This document shows, piece by piece, positions 27,096 to 35,896 of a stretch of DNA of 52,507 bases. Where the stretch lies: contig CAXMMT010000095.1 in NCBI GenBank assembly GCA_964194555.1, positions 1 through 52,507 on the forward strand. Reading direction: 5' to 3'. The DNA is from SZUA-217 sp964194555. Its GTDB lineage: Bacteria; Actinomycetota; Acidimicrobiia; Spongiisociales; ZC4RG35. The notes beneath the pieces were generated by a model, which made no database searches, had not been told where the DNA came from, and worked only from the letters and a program-made list of their open reading frames with translations. The translations under genes were made by a program, and so were the position numbers. Positions within the stretch are counted from its first letter, which is position 1, and each line of letters begins with the position of its first letter.

Positions 27096-29621
27096 TCAAC
27101 CTTCGGCTAGAACTGCGTCAACGGAGAACTCGCCAATTGAGTAACCGACTCTCTCCGCCCTTGCCGCGGCCCGAAGATCCGACTCTCCCTGACGCAGATG
27201 CTCGATCCCCGAGTCATCGGTGGTGATCGACACGCTCTCGACCTCGGCGCGCATTGACACTTTGGCGTCCGACTTGACTCGCCGCACCGCGCTCAGCACC
27301 TGGCTGGTGATCTCCAGGATGGCACTGTCGATGACGAGGCCCTCGAACTCATCGGTTGACGGCCAACTCGCCCGGTGAATGGAGCCTTCCCTCCACCAAC
27401 TCCACACCTCCTCGGTGACAAAAGGAAGAAAAGGGGCAAAGAGTCGGAGATAAACCGACAACCCCACTTGCAGAGTTGCCTGTGCCGACGCCGCTTCGTG
27501 GCCCTCGCCGTAAGCGCGGGTCTTGACCAGCTCCAGATAGTCGTCGGTCCAGCTCCAGAATGAGCGCTCGGTGATCTCGAGGGCCCTTGCGTAATCAAAT
27601 CGCTCGAAGGCGTCTGTCGCCTGCCCGACCACCTGGGACAGCCCGCCCAACATCGAACGGTCTATCGGCTCCGTGATGTTGGCCGGATCGACGTCCCCGG
27701 AGAATCCGAGGGCAAACCGGGAGGCATTGAGAATCTTGATAGCGAGACGGCGTCCAATCCTGATGACACCGAGGTCGACAGCCGTGTCAACACCCGGGCG
27801 GCCATTACAGGCCCAATAACGCACGGCCTCGGACCCATACTCCTCGAGCAGAGGGGCCGGGGTCATCACGTTGCCCTTCGATTTGGACATCTTCTTTCTG
27901 TCCGGGTCGAGAATCCACCCGTTGATCGTGGCGCTGCGCCAGGGCAGCTCCGAATGCTCGTAGTGACCGCGCACCACCGTCGCGAAAAGCCACGTGCGGA
28001 TGATGTCCGAGCCCTGTGGGCGGATGTCCATCGGGTAGACCCTCTCGAAGAGATCGGGATCGTTGTCCCAATGACCGGCGATCTCGGGTGTCAGCGACGA
28101 CGTGGCCCATGTGTCCATGATGTCGGGATCGCCGACGAAACCCCCGGGCTCACCACGCGAGGATTCGACATAGCCTTTGGGGACATCAGTGCTCGGATCG
28201 ATCGGCAAGTCACTCTCGTCCGGTATGAGCGGCCTGTCATACACGACGCCGCCGCTGTCGTCGATCCGATACCAGATCGGGATCGGCACACCGAAGAATC
28301 GCTGACGTGAGACCAGCCAATCCCCGTTCAACCCATCAACCCAATGCTGGTAGCGGACTGCCATGAACTCGGGCACCCACTCCAACTCGGCGCCTCGGGC
28401 CAGCAGAGCCTTGCGCAGGTCGTCATCACGGCCACCGTTGCGGATGTACCACTGCCGGCTGGTCACGATTTCCAACGGGCGCTCGCCCTTCTCATAGAAT
28501 TTGACCTGATGGGTGATCTGTTCTGGCTCCCCTATCAGATCTCTTGATTCGGTGAGCAGCTCAGCCATCTTCCGCCGTGCCTGGTTGGGATAGAGGCCCG
28601 CAATCTCTTTGTACACCTCCTCGCCAGCACCACTCAGCCAATCAGGAGTCTCCTCCTGAAACCGACCGTTGTGCTGGATCACCGATCGTGTCGCCAGGTC
28701 GAGCTCACGCCACCATGTGACGTCGGTGGTGTCACCGAAAGTGCAGATCATCGCCACACCCGTTCCCTTCTCGGGGTCGGCGAGCTCATGAGCAACCACC
28801 GGGACGACGACACCAAACAGCGGCGAGGTGACTGTCGATCCGAACAGGTCCTGATATCGGTCGTCGTCGGGGTGGGCCACCAGGGCAACACAGGAGCAGA
28901 CCAATTCGGGCCGGCTGGTCTCGACATGAATCGAGCCGCCATCGGGTTTGTGAAAAGCCACCCGGTGATAGGACCCGGGCCTCTCCCTATCCTCGAGCTC
29001 GGCCTGGGCTACCGCCGATCTGAAGTCGACGTCCCAGAGAACCGGAGCCTCCTGGGCGTATGCCTCTCCGCGCGCCAGGTTGCGCAAGAACGCCTTCTGT
29101 GAAGTCCTCCGGCTGTGGTGGTCGATCGTCGCATAAGTCTGAGTCCAGTCGACGGAAAGGCCCAAGGCTCGCCAAAGCCCTTCGAAGACTTTCTCGTCTT
29201 CAACGGTGAGCACATGGCAGGCATCGACGAAGTTGCGACGACTGACCGGCATCGGTGGATCGTGGGGTTCGTCCGGCGGCTCGAAATCGGGGTCATACGG
29301 GAGAGATGGGTCACACTTGATTCCGTAGTAATTCTGGACCCGACGCTCGGTGGGCAGACCGTTGTCGTCCCAGCCCATCGGGTAGAACACCTCTTTGCCG
29401 GCCATTCGCCGATAACGGGCGTGGGTGTCGGTCTGGACGTACCCGAACACCGATCCCATGTGTAGCGAACCCGACACGGTTGGCGGAGGGGTGTCGATGG
29501 AGAAGATCTCATCGCGGGTCTTGGATCGATCGAAACTGTAGGTGCCTTCGGCCGCCCATCGGGCGTCCCACTTCGCTTCGAGGCCTTCGAGACCTGGTTT
29601 CTCCGGGATGTTTCGAGTCAT
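27096..29621 (-). CDS. valS: valyl-tRNA synthetase
   Basis: 841 residues. A class I synthetase with the HIGH-equivalent HMGS near residue 53 and KMSKS (KKMSKSKGNV) near 578. The connective editing domain contains the VETSRPELVC stretch, and the anticodon-binding helical domain follows. It charges tRNA-Val and edits threonyl products. The length and the PTVSGSLHMGS start point to the shorter actinobacterial/archaeal-like ValRS type; the usual C-terminal coiled coil of longer bacterial enzymes appears short. It is downstream of icmF on the same strand (30-bp gap), but co-transcription may be incidental. Confidence 0.93.
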   Translation of the reverse strand: MTRNIPEKPGLEGLEAKWDARWAAEGTYSFDRSKTRDEIFSIDTPPPTVSGSLHMGSVFGYVQTDTHARYRRMAGKEVFYPMGWDDNGLPTERRVQNYYGIKCDPSLPYDPDFEPPDEPHDPPMPVSRRNFVDACHVLTVEDEKVFEGLWRALGLSVDWTQTYATIDHHSRRTSQKAFLRNLARGEAYAQEAPVLWDVDFRSAVAQAELEDRERPGSYHRVAFHKPDGGSIHVETSRPELVCSCVALVAHPDDDRYQDLFGSTVTSPLFGVVVPVVAHELADPEKGTGVAMICTFGDTTDVTWWRELDLATRSVIQHNGRFQEETPDWLSGAGEEVYKEIAGLYPNQARRKMAELLTESRDLIGEPEQITHQVKFYEKGERPLEIVTSRQWYIRNGGRDDDLRKALLARGAELEWVPEFMAVRYQHWVDGLNGDWLVSRQRFFGVPIPIWYRIDDSGGVVYDRPLIPDESDLPIDPSTDVPKGYVESSRGEPGGFVGDPDIMDTWATSSLTPEIAGHWDNDPDLFERVYPMDIRPQGSDIIRTWLFATVVRGHYEHSELPWRSATINGWILDPDRKKMSKSKGNVMTPAPLLEEYGSEAVRYWACNGRPGVDTAVDLGVIRIGRRLAIKILNASRFALGFSGDVDPANITEPIDRSMLGGLSQVVGQATDAFERFDYARALEITERSFWSWTDDYLELVKTRAYGEGHEAASAQATLQVGLSVYLRLFAPFLPFVTEEVWSWWREGSIHRASWPSTDEFEGLVIDSAILEITSQVLSAVRRVKSDAKVSMRAEVESVSITTDDSGIEHLRQGESDLRAAARAERVGYSIGEFSVDAVLAEG

Positions 29622-29651
29622 GGGGACGGAAGCGTAATTGGGGAAGAAGAC

Positions 29652-32600
29652 CTACATGTTCCGCCGGTACTGGCCGCCTACCTCGTAGAGGGCGCGACTC
29701 ATTTGACCCAGCGAGGCGACCTTCGCGGTCTCCATCAACTGATGAAAGATATTCTCACCGTGGACTGCTGTCTGCTGGAGGCCGGCGAGAGCCGTTTCCG
29801 CGGCTTGCTGATTCCGGTCCCGGAACGACCTCGAGTTGGCTATCTGACGGATCTTGTCGTCATCTGTGGATCGAATCAGTTCCCTTGGCATCTCGAACGG
29901 CGATCCTTCCTTGGAAAGGAAGGTGTTGACCCCGACGATCGGATATTCGCCCGACTCCTTTTGCTGCTCGTAGTACAGCGACTCCTCCTGGATCTTGGTT
30001 CGTTGGTACTGCCGCTCCATCGCCCCCAGTACCCCCCCACGACTGTTGAGCCGCTCGAACTCGTTCAGGATTGCTTCTTCGACCAGGTCGGTGAGCTCGG
30101 TAATGATGAAACTGCCCTGGAGCGGATTCTCGTTCTTCGCCAATCCGAGCTCCTTGCTGATTATGAGTTGAATGGCCAGGGCCCGACGCACCGATTCCTC
30201 GGTCGGCGTGGTTATCGCCTCGTCGTATGCATTGGTGTGAAGGCTGTTGGCGTTGTCGTACAACGCGTAGAGCGCCTGAAGTGTGGTGCGGATGTCGTTG
30301 AAGCCGATCTCCTGGGCGTGGAGGGATCGTCCGGAAGTCTGAATGTGATATTTGAGTTTTTGGGACCGTTCATCACCGCCGTACTTGTCCCGGATCGCCT
30401 TGGCCCATATCCGACGGGCAACCCTGCCAATCACCGCGTACTCGGCGTCGACGCCGTTTGAGAAGAAGAAGGAGAGATTGGGCGCGAACTCGTCAATGTC
30501 CATGCCCATGGCCAAATAGTTCTCGACAAATGTGAAGCCGTTTGCCAACGTGAAGGCCAGTTGAGTGATCGGGTTGGCTCCTGCTTCCGCCATGTGATAT
30601 CCGCTGATAGACACCGAGTAGAAGTTACGAACATCGTTGGTCACGAAAAATTGCTGGATATCTCCCATCATCCTCAGGGCAAATTCGGTGGAGAAGATGC
30701 AAGTGTTCTGAGCCTGATCTTCCTTGAGAATATCCGCCTGCACGGTTCCACGAACACGTTTCAGCGTCTTTGCCTTGATCTCCTCATAGACCTCTGCAGG
30801 CAACACCTGATCGCCGGTGACACCCAGAAGCCGCAGACCCAAACCGTCACTGCCGTCTGGAAGGTCACCGTCATATTCGGGACGGGGACGCTCTCCAAAG
30901 ATCTCATCGATCTTCGATTCTGTTTCGGCCCACAGGTTCTTCTCGCTGATGTACAGCTCGCAGCCCTGGTCGATGGCGGCGTTCATGAAGAACGCCAACA
31001 TCATCGGGGCGGGTCCGTTGATGGTCATCGAAACCGAGGTGGTCGGATCGGAAAGGTCAAAACCCGAGTAGAGCTTCTTTGCGTCATCGAGCGTGGAGAT
31101 CGATACTCCCGAATTGCCGACCTTGCCATAGACGTCCGGGCGTTCGTGGGGATCCTCTCCGTACAGGGTCACCGAGTCGAAAGCCGTGGAGAGTCGTTTT
31201 GCCGGCATCTCGCCGACGACATAGTGGAATCGGGCGTTGGTCTGCTCGGGGGGGCCTTCACCGGCGAACATCCGAGTCGGATCCTCCTCTTCCCTCTTGA
31301 ACGGGAAGACTCCGGCCGCGTAGGGGAACTCGCCCGGGACGTTCTCTTGGAGTAGCCACTCGAGTCGGTCACCCCACGACCGATATCGGGGTAAAGCGAT
31401 CTTCGGAACCCGAATGTGCGCCAGCGTCTCATGGTGAAGCGGGACTCGAATCTCGGTGCCTCGCACGTGGTAGATGAATTCCTCACCCGAGTATTCGGCA
31501 AGCATCCCGTCCCAACGCTCCAGGGAGCGGAGATTCTCCGGATCCAACTCGGCTGTGGCAGCTGCGATGTCCTCGGCGAGATCGGCCGAGGTCAGATGGG
31601 CCGCACCTCGAAGCCGGTAGAGACGGTCGGCGGCGGAAGCCTGACCAACCGCCCAATCGTTGTAGCGACGCACCGTTTCGACGATCTCGGCGAGGTACCT
31701 GGCACGCTGTGGCGGAACGACATGGCGTTTGGATTCGTCGACAGTCGGCAGGTCGATCGATGACTCCAGCGGAACACCACGCGCAGCCAAGGACGCGATG
31801 AAGGCCTGGTAGAACCGATTGGTTCCCGGGTCGTTGAAGTCGGAAGCAACGGTCAGATAGATGGGCAGATGCTCATCTTCGGCGTCAAAGGCGAGATGGT
31901 TGCGTTTGTATTGCTTTCGAACGTCACGAAGGGCATCGAGAGCGCCCTGTTTGTCGGCCTTGTTGATCGCCACCAGGTCGGCGAAGTCGAGCATGTCGAT
32001 CTTCTCGAGTTGGGTTGCGGCCCCATACTCCGGCGTCATCACATACATCGTCAGGTCGGAGTAGTCGACTATCTCGGTGTCCGATTGCCCGATCCCCGAC
32101 GTCTCCAGGATCACCAGGTCATAACCGGCAGCCTTGACCACGTTGAGCGCCTGCTGAACGTGTGGCGATAGAGCGAGATTGGCCTGCCGGGTGGCCAGGG
32201 AGCGCATGTAGACGTGGGGATGTGGAAGGGAGTTCATCCGGATCCTGTCGCCAAGCAGGGCACCTCCCGACTTTCGCTTCGACGGGTCGACGGAGATGAT
32301 CGCCAGGCGAAGATCAGGAAAGTCTGCCAAGAATCTGCGGATGAGCTCATCGATGAGACTTGACTTACCCGACCCGCCGGTGCCGGTGATCCCCACCACC
32401 GGTGCGTTCGACCTGGCGGCTCTTTCCTCTACCTCCTCGAAGATGTCGGCGTACTTGTCGCCGTAGTTCTCCGCGGCCGAGATGAGACGTGCAACTGAGG
32501 ATCGGTTGTCGACCGAAAGCTGAGAAAGTGCAAAATCGGCGCCCAACTCGCCGGTGGCGAAATCCGAGTTCTCCAGCATGTCACCGACCATCCCAACCAG

Positions 32601-32999
32601 CCCCAGCCTGCGCCCATCGTCCGGTGAGTAGATGCGGGTTATCCCGTAGGCTGCCAACTCCTCTCCCTCGGCGGGAAGGATCGTGCCTCCGCCGCCTCCA
32701 AAGATCCGGATGTGCCCGGCGTCCCGCTCCACCAGAAGGTCTCTCAAATAACGGTAGAACTCCATATGACCGCCCTGATAGGAGGTCACCGATATGGCAT
32801 GAGCGTCCTCATCGATCGCGGCCTCGACGATGTCCAGCCCGCTCCGGTTGTGTCCGAGATGAATCACCTCGGCACCCGACGACTGGAGGATGCGTCGGAA
32901 GATGTTGATCGACGCATCGTGACCGTCGAAAAGGGTGGTGGCAGTGACAAATCGGACCTTGTTGGTCAGACTCGAGCCGTTCTCAGGTGGTTCCGTCAT
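29652..32999 (-). CDS. icmF: fused isobutyryl-CoA mutase IcmF (B12 domain, GTPase chaperone, mutase)
   Basis: 1115 residues from ATG 32999, preceded by AGGAG; earlier in-frame codons to 33101 run through the promoter dyads. Domain order is that of IcmF. First is an N-terminal adenosylcobalamin domain (LFDGHDASINIFRRIL, HLGHNRS). Then a MeaI/ArgK-type GTPase with Walker A GTGGSGKSS near residue 210. The C-terminal mutase has FDSVTLYGEDP and HIQTSGRSLHAQEIGFND. Phe in FDSVTLYG and Gln in the QEIG segment follow isobutyryl- rather than methylmalonyl-CoA mutases, so isobutyryl-CoA/n-butyryl-CoA interconversion is the likely reaction. Related acyl-CoA substrates remain possible. The two dyads upstream suggest transcriptional control. 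Confidence 0.92.
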   Translation of the reverse strand: MTEPPENGSSLTNKVRFVTATTLFDGHDASINIFRRILQSSGAEVIHLGHNRSGLDIVEAAIDEDAHAISVTSYQGGHMEFYRYLRDLLVERDAGHIRIFGGGGGTILPAEGEELAAYGITRIYSPDDGRRLGLVGMVGDMLENSDFATGELGADFALSQLSVDNRSSVARLISAAENYGDKYADIFEEVEERAARSNAPVVGITGTGGSGKSSLIDELIRRFLADFPDLRLAIISVDPSKRKSGGALLGDRIRMNSLPHPHVYMRSLATRQANLALSPHVQQALNVVKAAGYDLVILETSGIGQSDTEIVDYSDLTMYVMTPEYGAATQLEKIDMLDFADLVAINKADKQGALDALRDVRKQYKRNHLAFDAEDEHLPIYLTVASDFNDPGTNRFYQAFIASLAARGVPLESSIDLPTVDESKRHVVPPQRARYLAEIVETVRRYNDWAVGQASAADRLYRLRGAAHLTSADLAEDIAAATAELDPENLRSLERWDGMLAEYSGEEFIYHVRGTEIRVPLHHETLAHIRVPKIALPRYRSWGDRLEWLLQENVPGEFPYAAGVFPFKREEEDPTRMFAGEGPPEQTNARFHYVVGEMPAKRLSTAFDSVTLYGEDPHERPDVYGKVGNSGVSISTLDDAKKLYSGFDLSDPTTSVSMTINGPAPMMLAFFMNAAIDQGCELYISEKNLWAETESKIDEIFGERPRPEYDGDLPDGSDGLGLRLLGVTGDQVLPAEVYEEIKAKTLKRVRGTVQADILKEDQAQNTCIFSTEFALRMMGDIQQFFVTNDVRNFYSVSISGYHMAEAGANPITQLAFTLANGFTFVENYLAMGMDIDEFAPNLSFFFSNGVDAEYAVIGRVARRIWAKAIRDKYGGDERSQKLKYHIQTSGRSLHAQEIGFNDIRTTLQALYALYDNANSLHTNAYDEAITTPTEESVRRALAIQLIISKELGLAKNENPLQGSFIITELTDLVEEAILNEFERLNSRGGVLGAMERQYQRTKIQEESLYYEQQKESGEYPIVGVNTFLSKEGSPFEMPRELIRSTDDDKIRQIANSRSFRDRNQQAAETALAGLQQTAVHGENIFHQLMETAKVASLGQMSRALYEVGGQYRRNM

Positions 33000-33017
33000 A
33001 GCTCCTGGTAAGGGACT

Positions 33018-33031
33018 AGTACAACTGTACT
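33018..33031. promoter_or_regulatory. perfect dyad AGTACA-AC-TGTACT upstream of icmF
   Basis: A 14-bp perfect inverted repeat with a 2-bp centre, 19 bp upstream of the icmF ATG on the minus strand. The position would overlap the icmF leader or promoter, fitting a repressor operator of TetR-like type, but the regulator is not identified. Confidence 0.45.
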
Positions 33032-33054
33032 TGCGAATTGGACATTCTTCCCTG

Positions 33055-33068
33055 TTCCACTTGTGGAA
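33055..33068. promoter_or_regulatory. perfect dyad TTCCAC-TT-GTGGAA in the icmF divergent region
   Basis: A second 14-bp perfect inverted repeat with a 2-bp centre, 37 bp from the first dyad and 24 bp before the ATG of the divergent small protein. The half-site differs from the first dyad, so a different protein would bind it. Confidence 0.4.
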
Positions 33069-33092
33069 AAAGTCCGCTACATTGGTGGTGGG

Positions 33093-33401
33093 ATGGCTCA
33101 ATTCACCGGACGGTTACAGGGAACGAACTTGGATCCCACCACGGTCCTGATCGATATCAGCGACGGGCGCTTCCGCGTGTCGGCCGGTCGCATGCAGATC
33201 GGATCCTGGCCGATCGAGAAGATCAGCACCGAGAGAACCTCCATATACCGTTTCGACCTCGACATCGATGGAGACAGCTTCGATTTCACACCGGAGGACC
33301 CATCGGCATTCTCCGACGCCGTTGGGGCCGTGGTCGACCTCACAGAGCCCGCGGGTCGATTCGGCCTCAAAGCAAGGATCGAGCGGGCTGCCAGCGGCTG
33401 A
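33093..33401 (+). CDS. small PH-like domain protein, unknown function
   Basis: 102 residues from ATG 33093 (MAQFTGRLQG) with GGTGGTGGG just upstream. The protein is a run of beta strands ending in a helix: VLIDISDGRFRVSAG, IGSWPIEKISTER, then FDLDIDGDSFDFTPEDPSAF. The same order (strand, DGR-x-R, G-x-W, helix-start E-I, GEEF-like strand) occurs in residues 25-90 of the four-TM protein at 39088-39822, so the two share a domain. The shape resembles PH-type barrels. It diverges from icmF and precedes the SGNH hydrolase gene by 30 bp. Confidence 0.65.
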   Translation: MAQFTGRLQGTNLDPTTVLIDISDGRFRVSAGRMQIGSWPIEKISTERTSIYRFDLDIDGDSFDFTPEDPSAFSDAVGAVVDLTEPAGRFGLKARIERAASG

Positions 33402-33431
33402 CCAGCCGCCAACCGCTGCCAAGGGGACGTT

Positions 33432-34178
33432 ATGGTCCGAAGCCTGATAAAACGCGGCGCTATCGCCGGAACGATGATCGTGGGCCTCGAGACTGCCTAT
33501 GCCCTACTGCGACCCTCTCCCTTCCAGCCCGAGTTCGACCCATCCGGAGAGTTTGGCGACCATCGCCACCCCGACCTCCGCGTGGCGGTGCTCGGTGACT
33601 CCTCGGTCACGGCCCCAGGAGTCGCCGGCCCGGACGAGATTTGGGTCACCATCATCTGCGATCGCCTCTCCGAGAGTCGACATGTGATCCTTCAGTCATT
33701 CGCCATCGGCGGATCGTGCGCAGCCGACCTGATCAAAGAACAGATGGATGCGGCCATCGAATTCGAACCAGACATCATTTTTGTGTCGGTCGGCGCGAAT
33801 GACGCCATCAAGGGAGTGCCTAGACGGCAGTTCGAGGACAATCTGGACCATCTGATCAGTGGTCTTGTCGTGACTGGAGCAGTGGTCATCCAAAGCGGCG
33901 TGGGAGATCTGGGGTCGATACCCCGGCTGTACCCTCCACTGAGCAACATGATCTCGCGTAGGGCGCACGTATTCGACCGGGCACACTGGAGAATTGCGGA
34001 GAGACATGGAACGGCGGTTGTTCACCAGCGCAGCGACAACAGTGGCCCGTGGTACGAGGACCGCAGATTGTGGTCCGCCGACCTCTTCCATGTGAGTGCG
34101 GCCGGTCATGCTCGGTGGGCGGAGACCATCTGGAATACCGTCGAACCTCTGATTCCCGAGTCGAATGGATCGGGCTGA
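33432..34178 (+). CDS. SGNH/GDSL-family hydrolase
   Basis: 248 residues. After a short hydrophobic stretch (about 10-25) come the SGNH blocks. Block I is AVLGDSSVTAPG (nucleophile Ser57), block II Gly is in IGGSCAADL, block III is SVGANDAIKG and block V is DLFHVSAAGH (Asp and His). Members deacylate lipids or remove acyl groups from glycans. An N-terminal signal anchor would place it outside the membrane, though the hydrophobic stretch is weak. Its end overlaps the next gene by 14 nt, so they are probably co-translated. Confidence 0.8.
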   Translation: MVRSLIKRGAIAGTMIVGLETAYALLRPSPFQPEFDPSGEFGDHRHPDLRVAVLGDSSVTAPGVAGPDEIWVTIICDRLSESRHVILQSFAIGGSCAADLIKEQMDAAIEFEPDIIFVSVGANDAIKGVPRRQFEDNLDHLISGLVVTGAVVIQSGVGDLGSIPRLYPPLSNMISRRAHVFDRAHWRIAERHGTAVVHQRSDNSGPWYEDRRLWSADLFHVSAAGHARWAETIWNTVEPLIPESNGSG

Positions 34179-34578
34179 AGCTCTCTCCCGCTTGGGCTCC
34201 GCCAGGGTCGGACAACTCGTCACCGTGCGCCCAAGCGGAAGACCCCACATCGTCCCCGTGACCTACGCCATGGTGGGGAACTCCTTGGTCACGATGATCG
34301 ACCACAAACCCAAGACCACCAATCGTCTCCAACGACTGATCAACATCGAAGCCAACCCCATCGCCACCCTGATGTCCGACCACTACTCGGAGGACTGGAC
34401 AGCGTTGTGGTGGGTCCGGGTTGACGGAGAGGCGTCGATTCACGATGGAGATCGGATCTGGGAGGAATCGGCGGCTGCCCTCAGTGCCAAGTACCGCCAA
34501 TACGACGAGAACCCTCCCCGTGGGCCGGCGGTGGTCATCTCGATCGCCAGGGTCACATCGTGGGAAGGCACTCCCTGA
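34165..34578 (+). CDS. PPOX-class, probable F420-dependent split-barrel protein
   Basis: 137 residues. RVGQLVTVRPSGRPHIVPVTYA and the later TTNRLQRLINIEANPIATLM match the short pyridoxamine-oxidase-like proteins of actinobacteria of the Rv0121/Rv1155 type, many of which bind F420 rather than FMN. A cofactor role for F420 agrees with cofG/cofH in this window. The substrate is unknown. It begins inside the SGNH gene (14-nt overlap) and its 3' end overlaps the convergent cyclo-ligase gene by 26 nt. Confidence 0.82.
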   Translation: MDRAEALSRLGSARVGQLVTVRPSGRPHIVPVTYAMVGNSLVTMIDHKPKTTNRLQRLINIEANPIATLMSDHYSEDWTALWWVRVDGEASIHDGDRIWEESAAALSAKYRQYDENPPRGPAVVISIARVTSWEGTP

Positions 34579-35098
34579 TTCCAGATTCGGTAGCTAGCCA
34601 ATCAACACGCTGGTCATGGTCGTAGACCGGAACCGACTCGATGATCTTGATATCCGTCGCAACACCGACAGCGACGGCATCTGACCTCCGTTCTGCCAGC
34701 AATCGGTCGTAATAGCCGGCCCCTCTCCCCACTCGTGCGCCGGTACCGTCGAAAGCGATTCCCGGTACCAGGAAGACGTCGATCTCGTGAGTTGGTGTTA
34801 CCGCGCCCTGCCGCACCGGCTGCTCCATTCCAAATCGATGAGTCTCCCTTGGCACGTCGCGGTCCCGAAAAGCAAGTGCGCCGCCCCCCTCGACCCGAGG
34901 AAGAACCCAGCGCCATCCGGGAAGCCTCTCGAATAGAGAGCTGACGTCAACCTCATCGGGTAGCGCCAGATAGGCTGCGGCCGTCCCCGGCAATCTCGGT
35001 GATAACCACGCGAACAGTCCCGCAACGACGAGATCTTCGACAGCGGGGTCAACGGAAGGATGACCTTTGGCGCGATCCCGAATCTGATCCTTGTCCAT
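34553..35098 (-). CDS. 5-formyltetrahydrofolate cyclo-ligase
   Basis: 181 residues from ATG 35098 (MDKDQIRDRAK); an upstream start at 35122 is less likely because the conserved N-terminal helix begins at MDKDQ. The diagnostic segment VPGIAFDGTGARVGRGAGYYDRL contains the ATP-binding glycine loop, and GGGALAFRDRD precedes it. The enzyme converts 5-formyl-THF to 5,10-methenyl-THF with ATP. The first conserved Arg/Lys of the usual N-terminal motif (K-x2-R) is seen as KDQIRDRAK. It diverges from plsC across about 40 bp. Confidence 0.88.
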   Translation of the reverse strand: MDKDQIRDRAKGHPSVDPAVEDLVVAGLFAWLSPRLPGTAAAYLALPDEVDVSSLFERLPGWRWVLPRVEGGGALAFRDRDVPRETHRFGMEQPVRQGAVTPTHEIDVFLVPGIAFDGTGARVGRGAGYYDRLLAERRSDAVAVGVATDIKIIESVPVYDHDQRVDWLATESGIRECLPTM

Positions 35099-35137
35099 GG
35101 TTCCAGGGTAAATGCCGCACAACTACGCTCGCCTGTC

Positions 35138-35878
35138 ATGCGTTGGCTCATCATCGGATTCCGGACTGCGGCAACCTGGATCTCCGGCGTTGCAATGACG
35201 ATCATCTGCGCGGTGCTGGTCCTGATCACTGCATTCGTCAACGACACCTCACCCCTGATCGAGAAGATAATCCGCGTCTGGTGCCGGACCTGGATCGTGA
35301 TGAGCGGAGCAAAGCTCACGGTCGAAGGTCAGTCCCATATCGACCCCGACGGCTCGTACGTGGTTGTGGCAAATCACCTGTCGACGCTCGACATCATGGC
35401 CGCCTTTCTGGCGATCAGATTGCCGATCCGTTTTCTGGCAAAAACCGAGCTCTTCAGGATCCCGCTCTTTGCCCAGGGCATGCGTGCGGTCGGAATGGTC
35501 GAGGTGGACCGAGAGGCAAGGGGAGCCGTACACGCGACGGTCAATCGCCAGGCCAAGGAACTCATTGCCAAGAAACGAAGCTTGATCATCTACCCCGAAG
35601 GGACCCGACCTCGCAATGGTGTCATGAAACGCTTCAAGAAAGGCGCCTTCACCATGGCAATCGCCAGCCAACTTCCGGTTCTGCCGATGTCGATCCACGG
35701 CAGCTATGAGGCATTTCCGCCGGGTAAGCCGTGGGTGCACGGCGGTCCGATCCACATCATCATCGACCCACTAATCGAGACTGCCGGTCTCGATCAGTCC
35801 GACACCGGCGCCCTCCGCGACCAGGTCCACGAAATAATCGCCGGGCGTGTCACTGCTATGGGCGGCAAAGTCGCCTAG
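35138..35878 (+). CDS. 1-acyl-sn-glycerol-3-phosphate acyltransferase (PlsC-like)
   Basis: 246 residues from ATG 35138. An N-terminal hydrophobic stretch (about 7-32) is followed by the acyltransferase boxes: NHLSTLDI (H-x4-D), FLAKTELFRIPLFAQGM, and YPEGTRPRNG (block III EGTR). The family acylates lysophosphatidic acid at sn-2 in phospholipid synthesis at the cytoplasmic membrane. Length and motif spacing match PlsC. An earlier open start at 35060 lies within the opposite-strand gene and is rejected. Confidence 0.88.
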   Translation: MRWLIIGFRTAATWISGVAMTIICAVLVLITAFVNDTSPLIEKIIRVWCRTWIVMSGAKLTVEGQSHIDPDGSYVVVANHLSTLDIMAAFLAIRLPIRFLAKTELFRIPLFAQGMRAVGMVEVDREARGAVHATVNRQAKELIAKKRSLIIYPEGTRPRNGVMKRFKKGAFTMAIASQLPVLPMSIHGSYEAFPPGKPWVHGGPIHIIIDPLIETAGLDQSDTGALRDQVHEIIAGRVTAMGGKVA

Positions 35879-35896
35879 TGGTCTGTCGCCAGAGCA

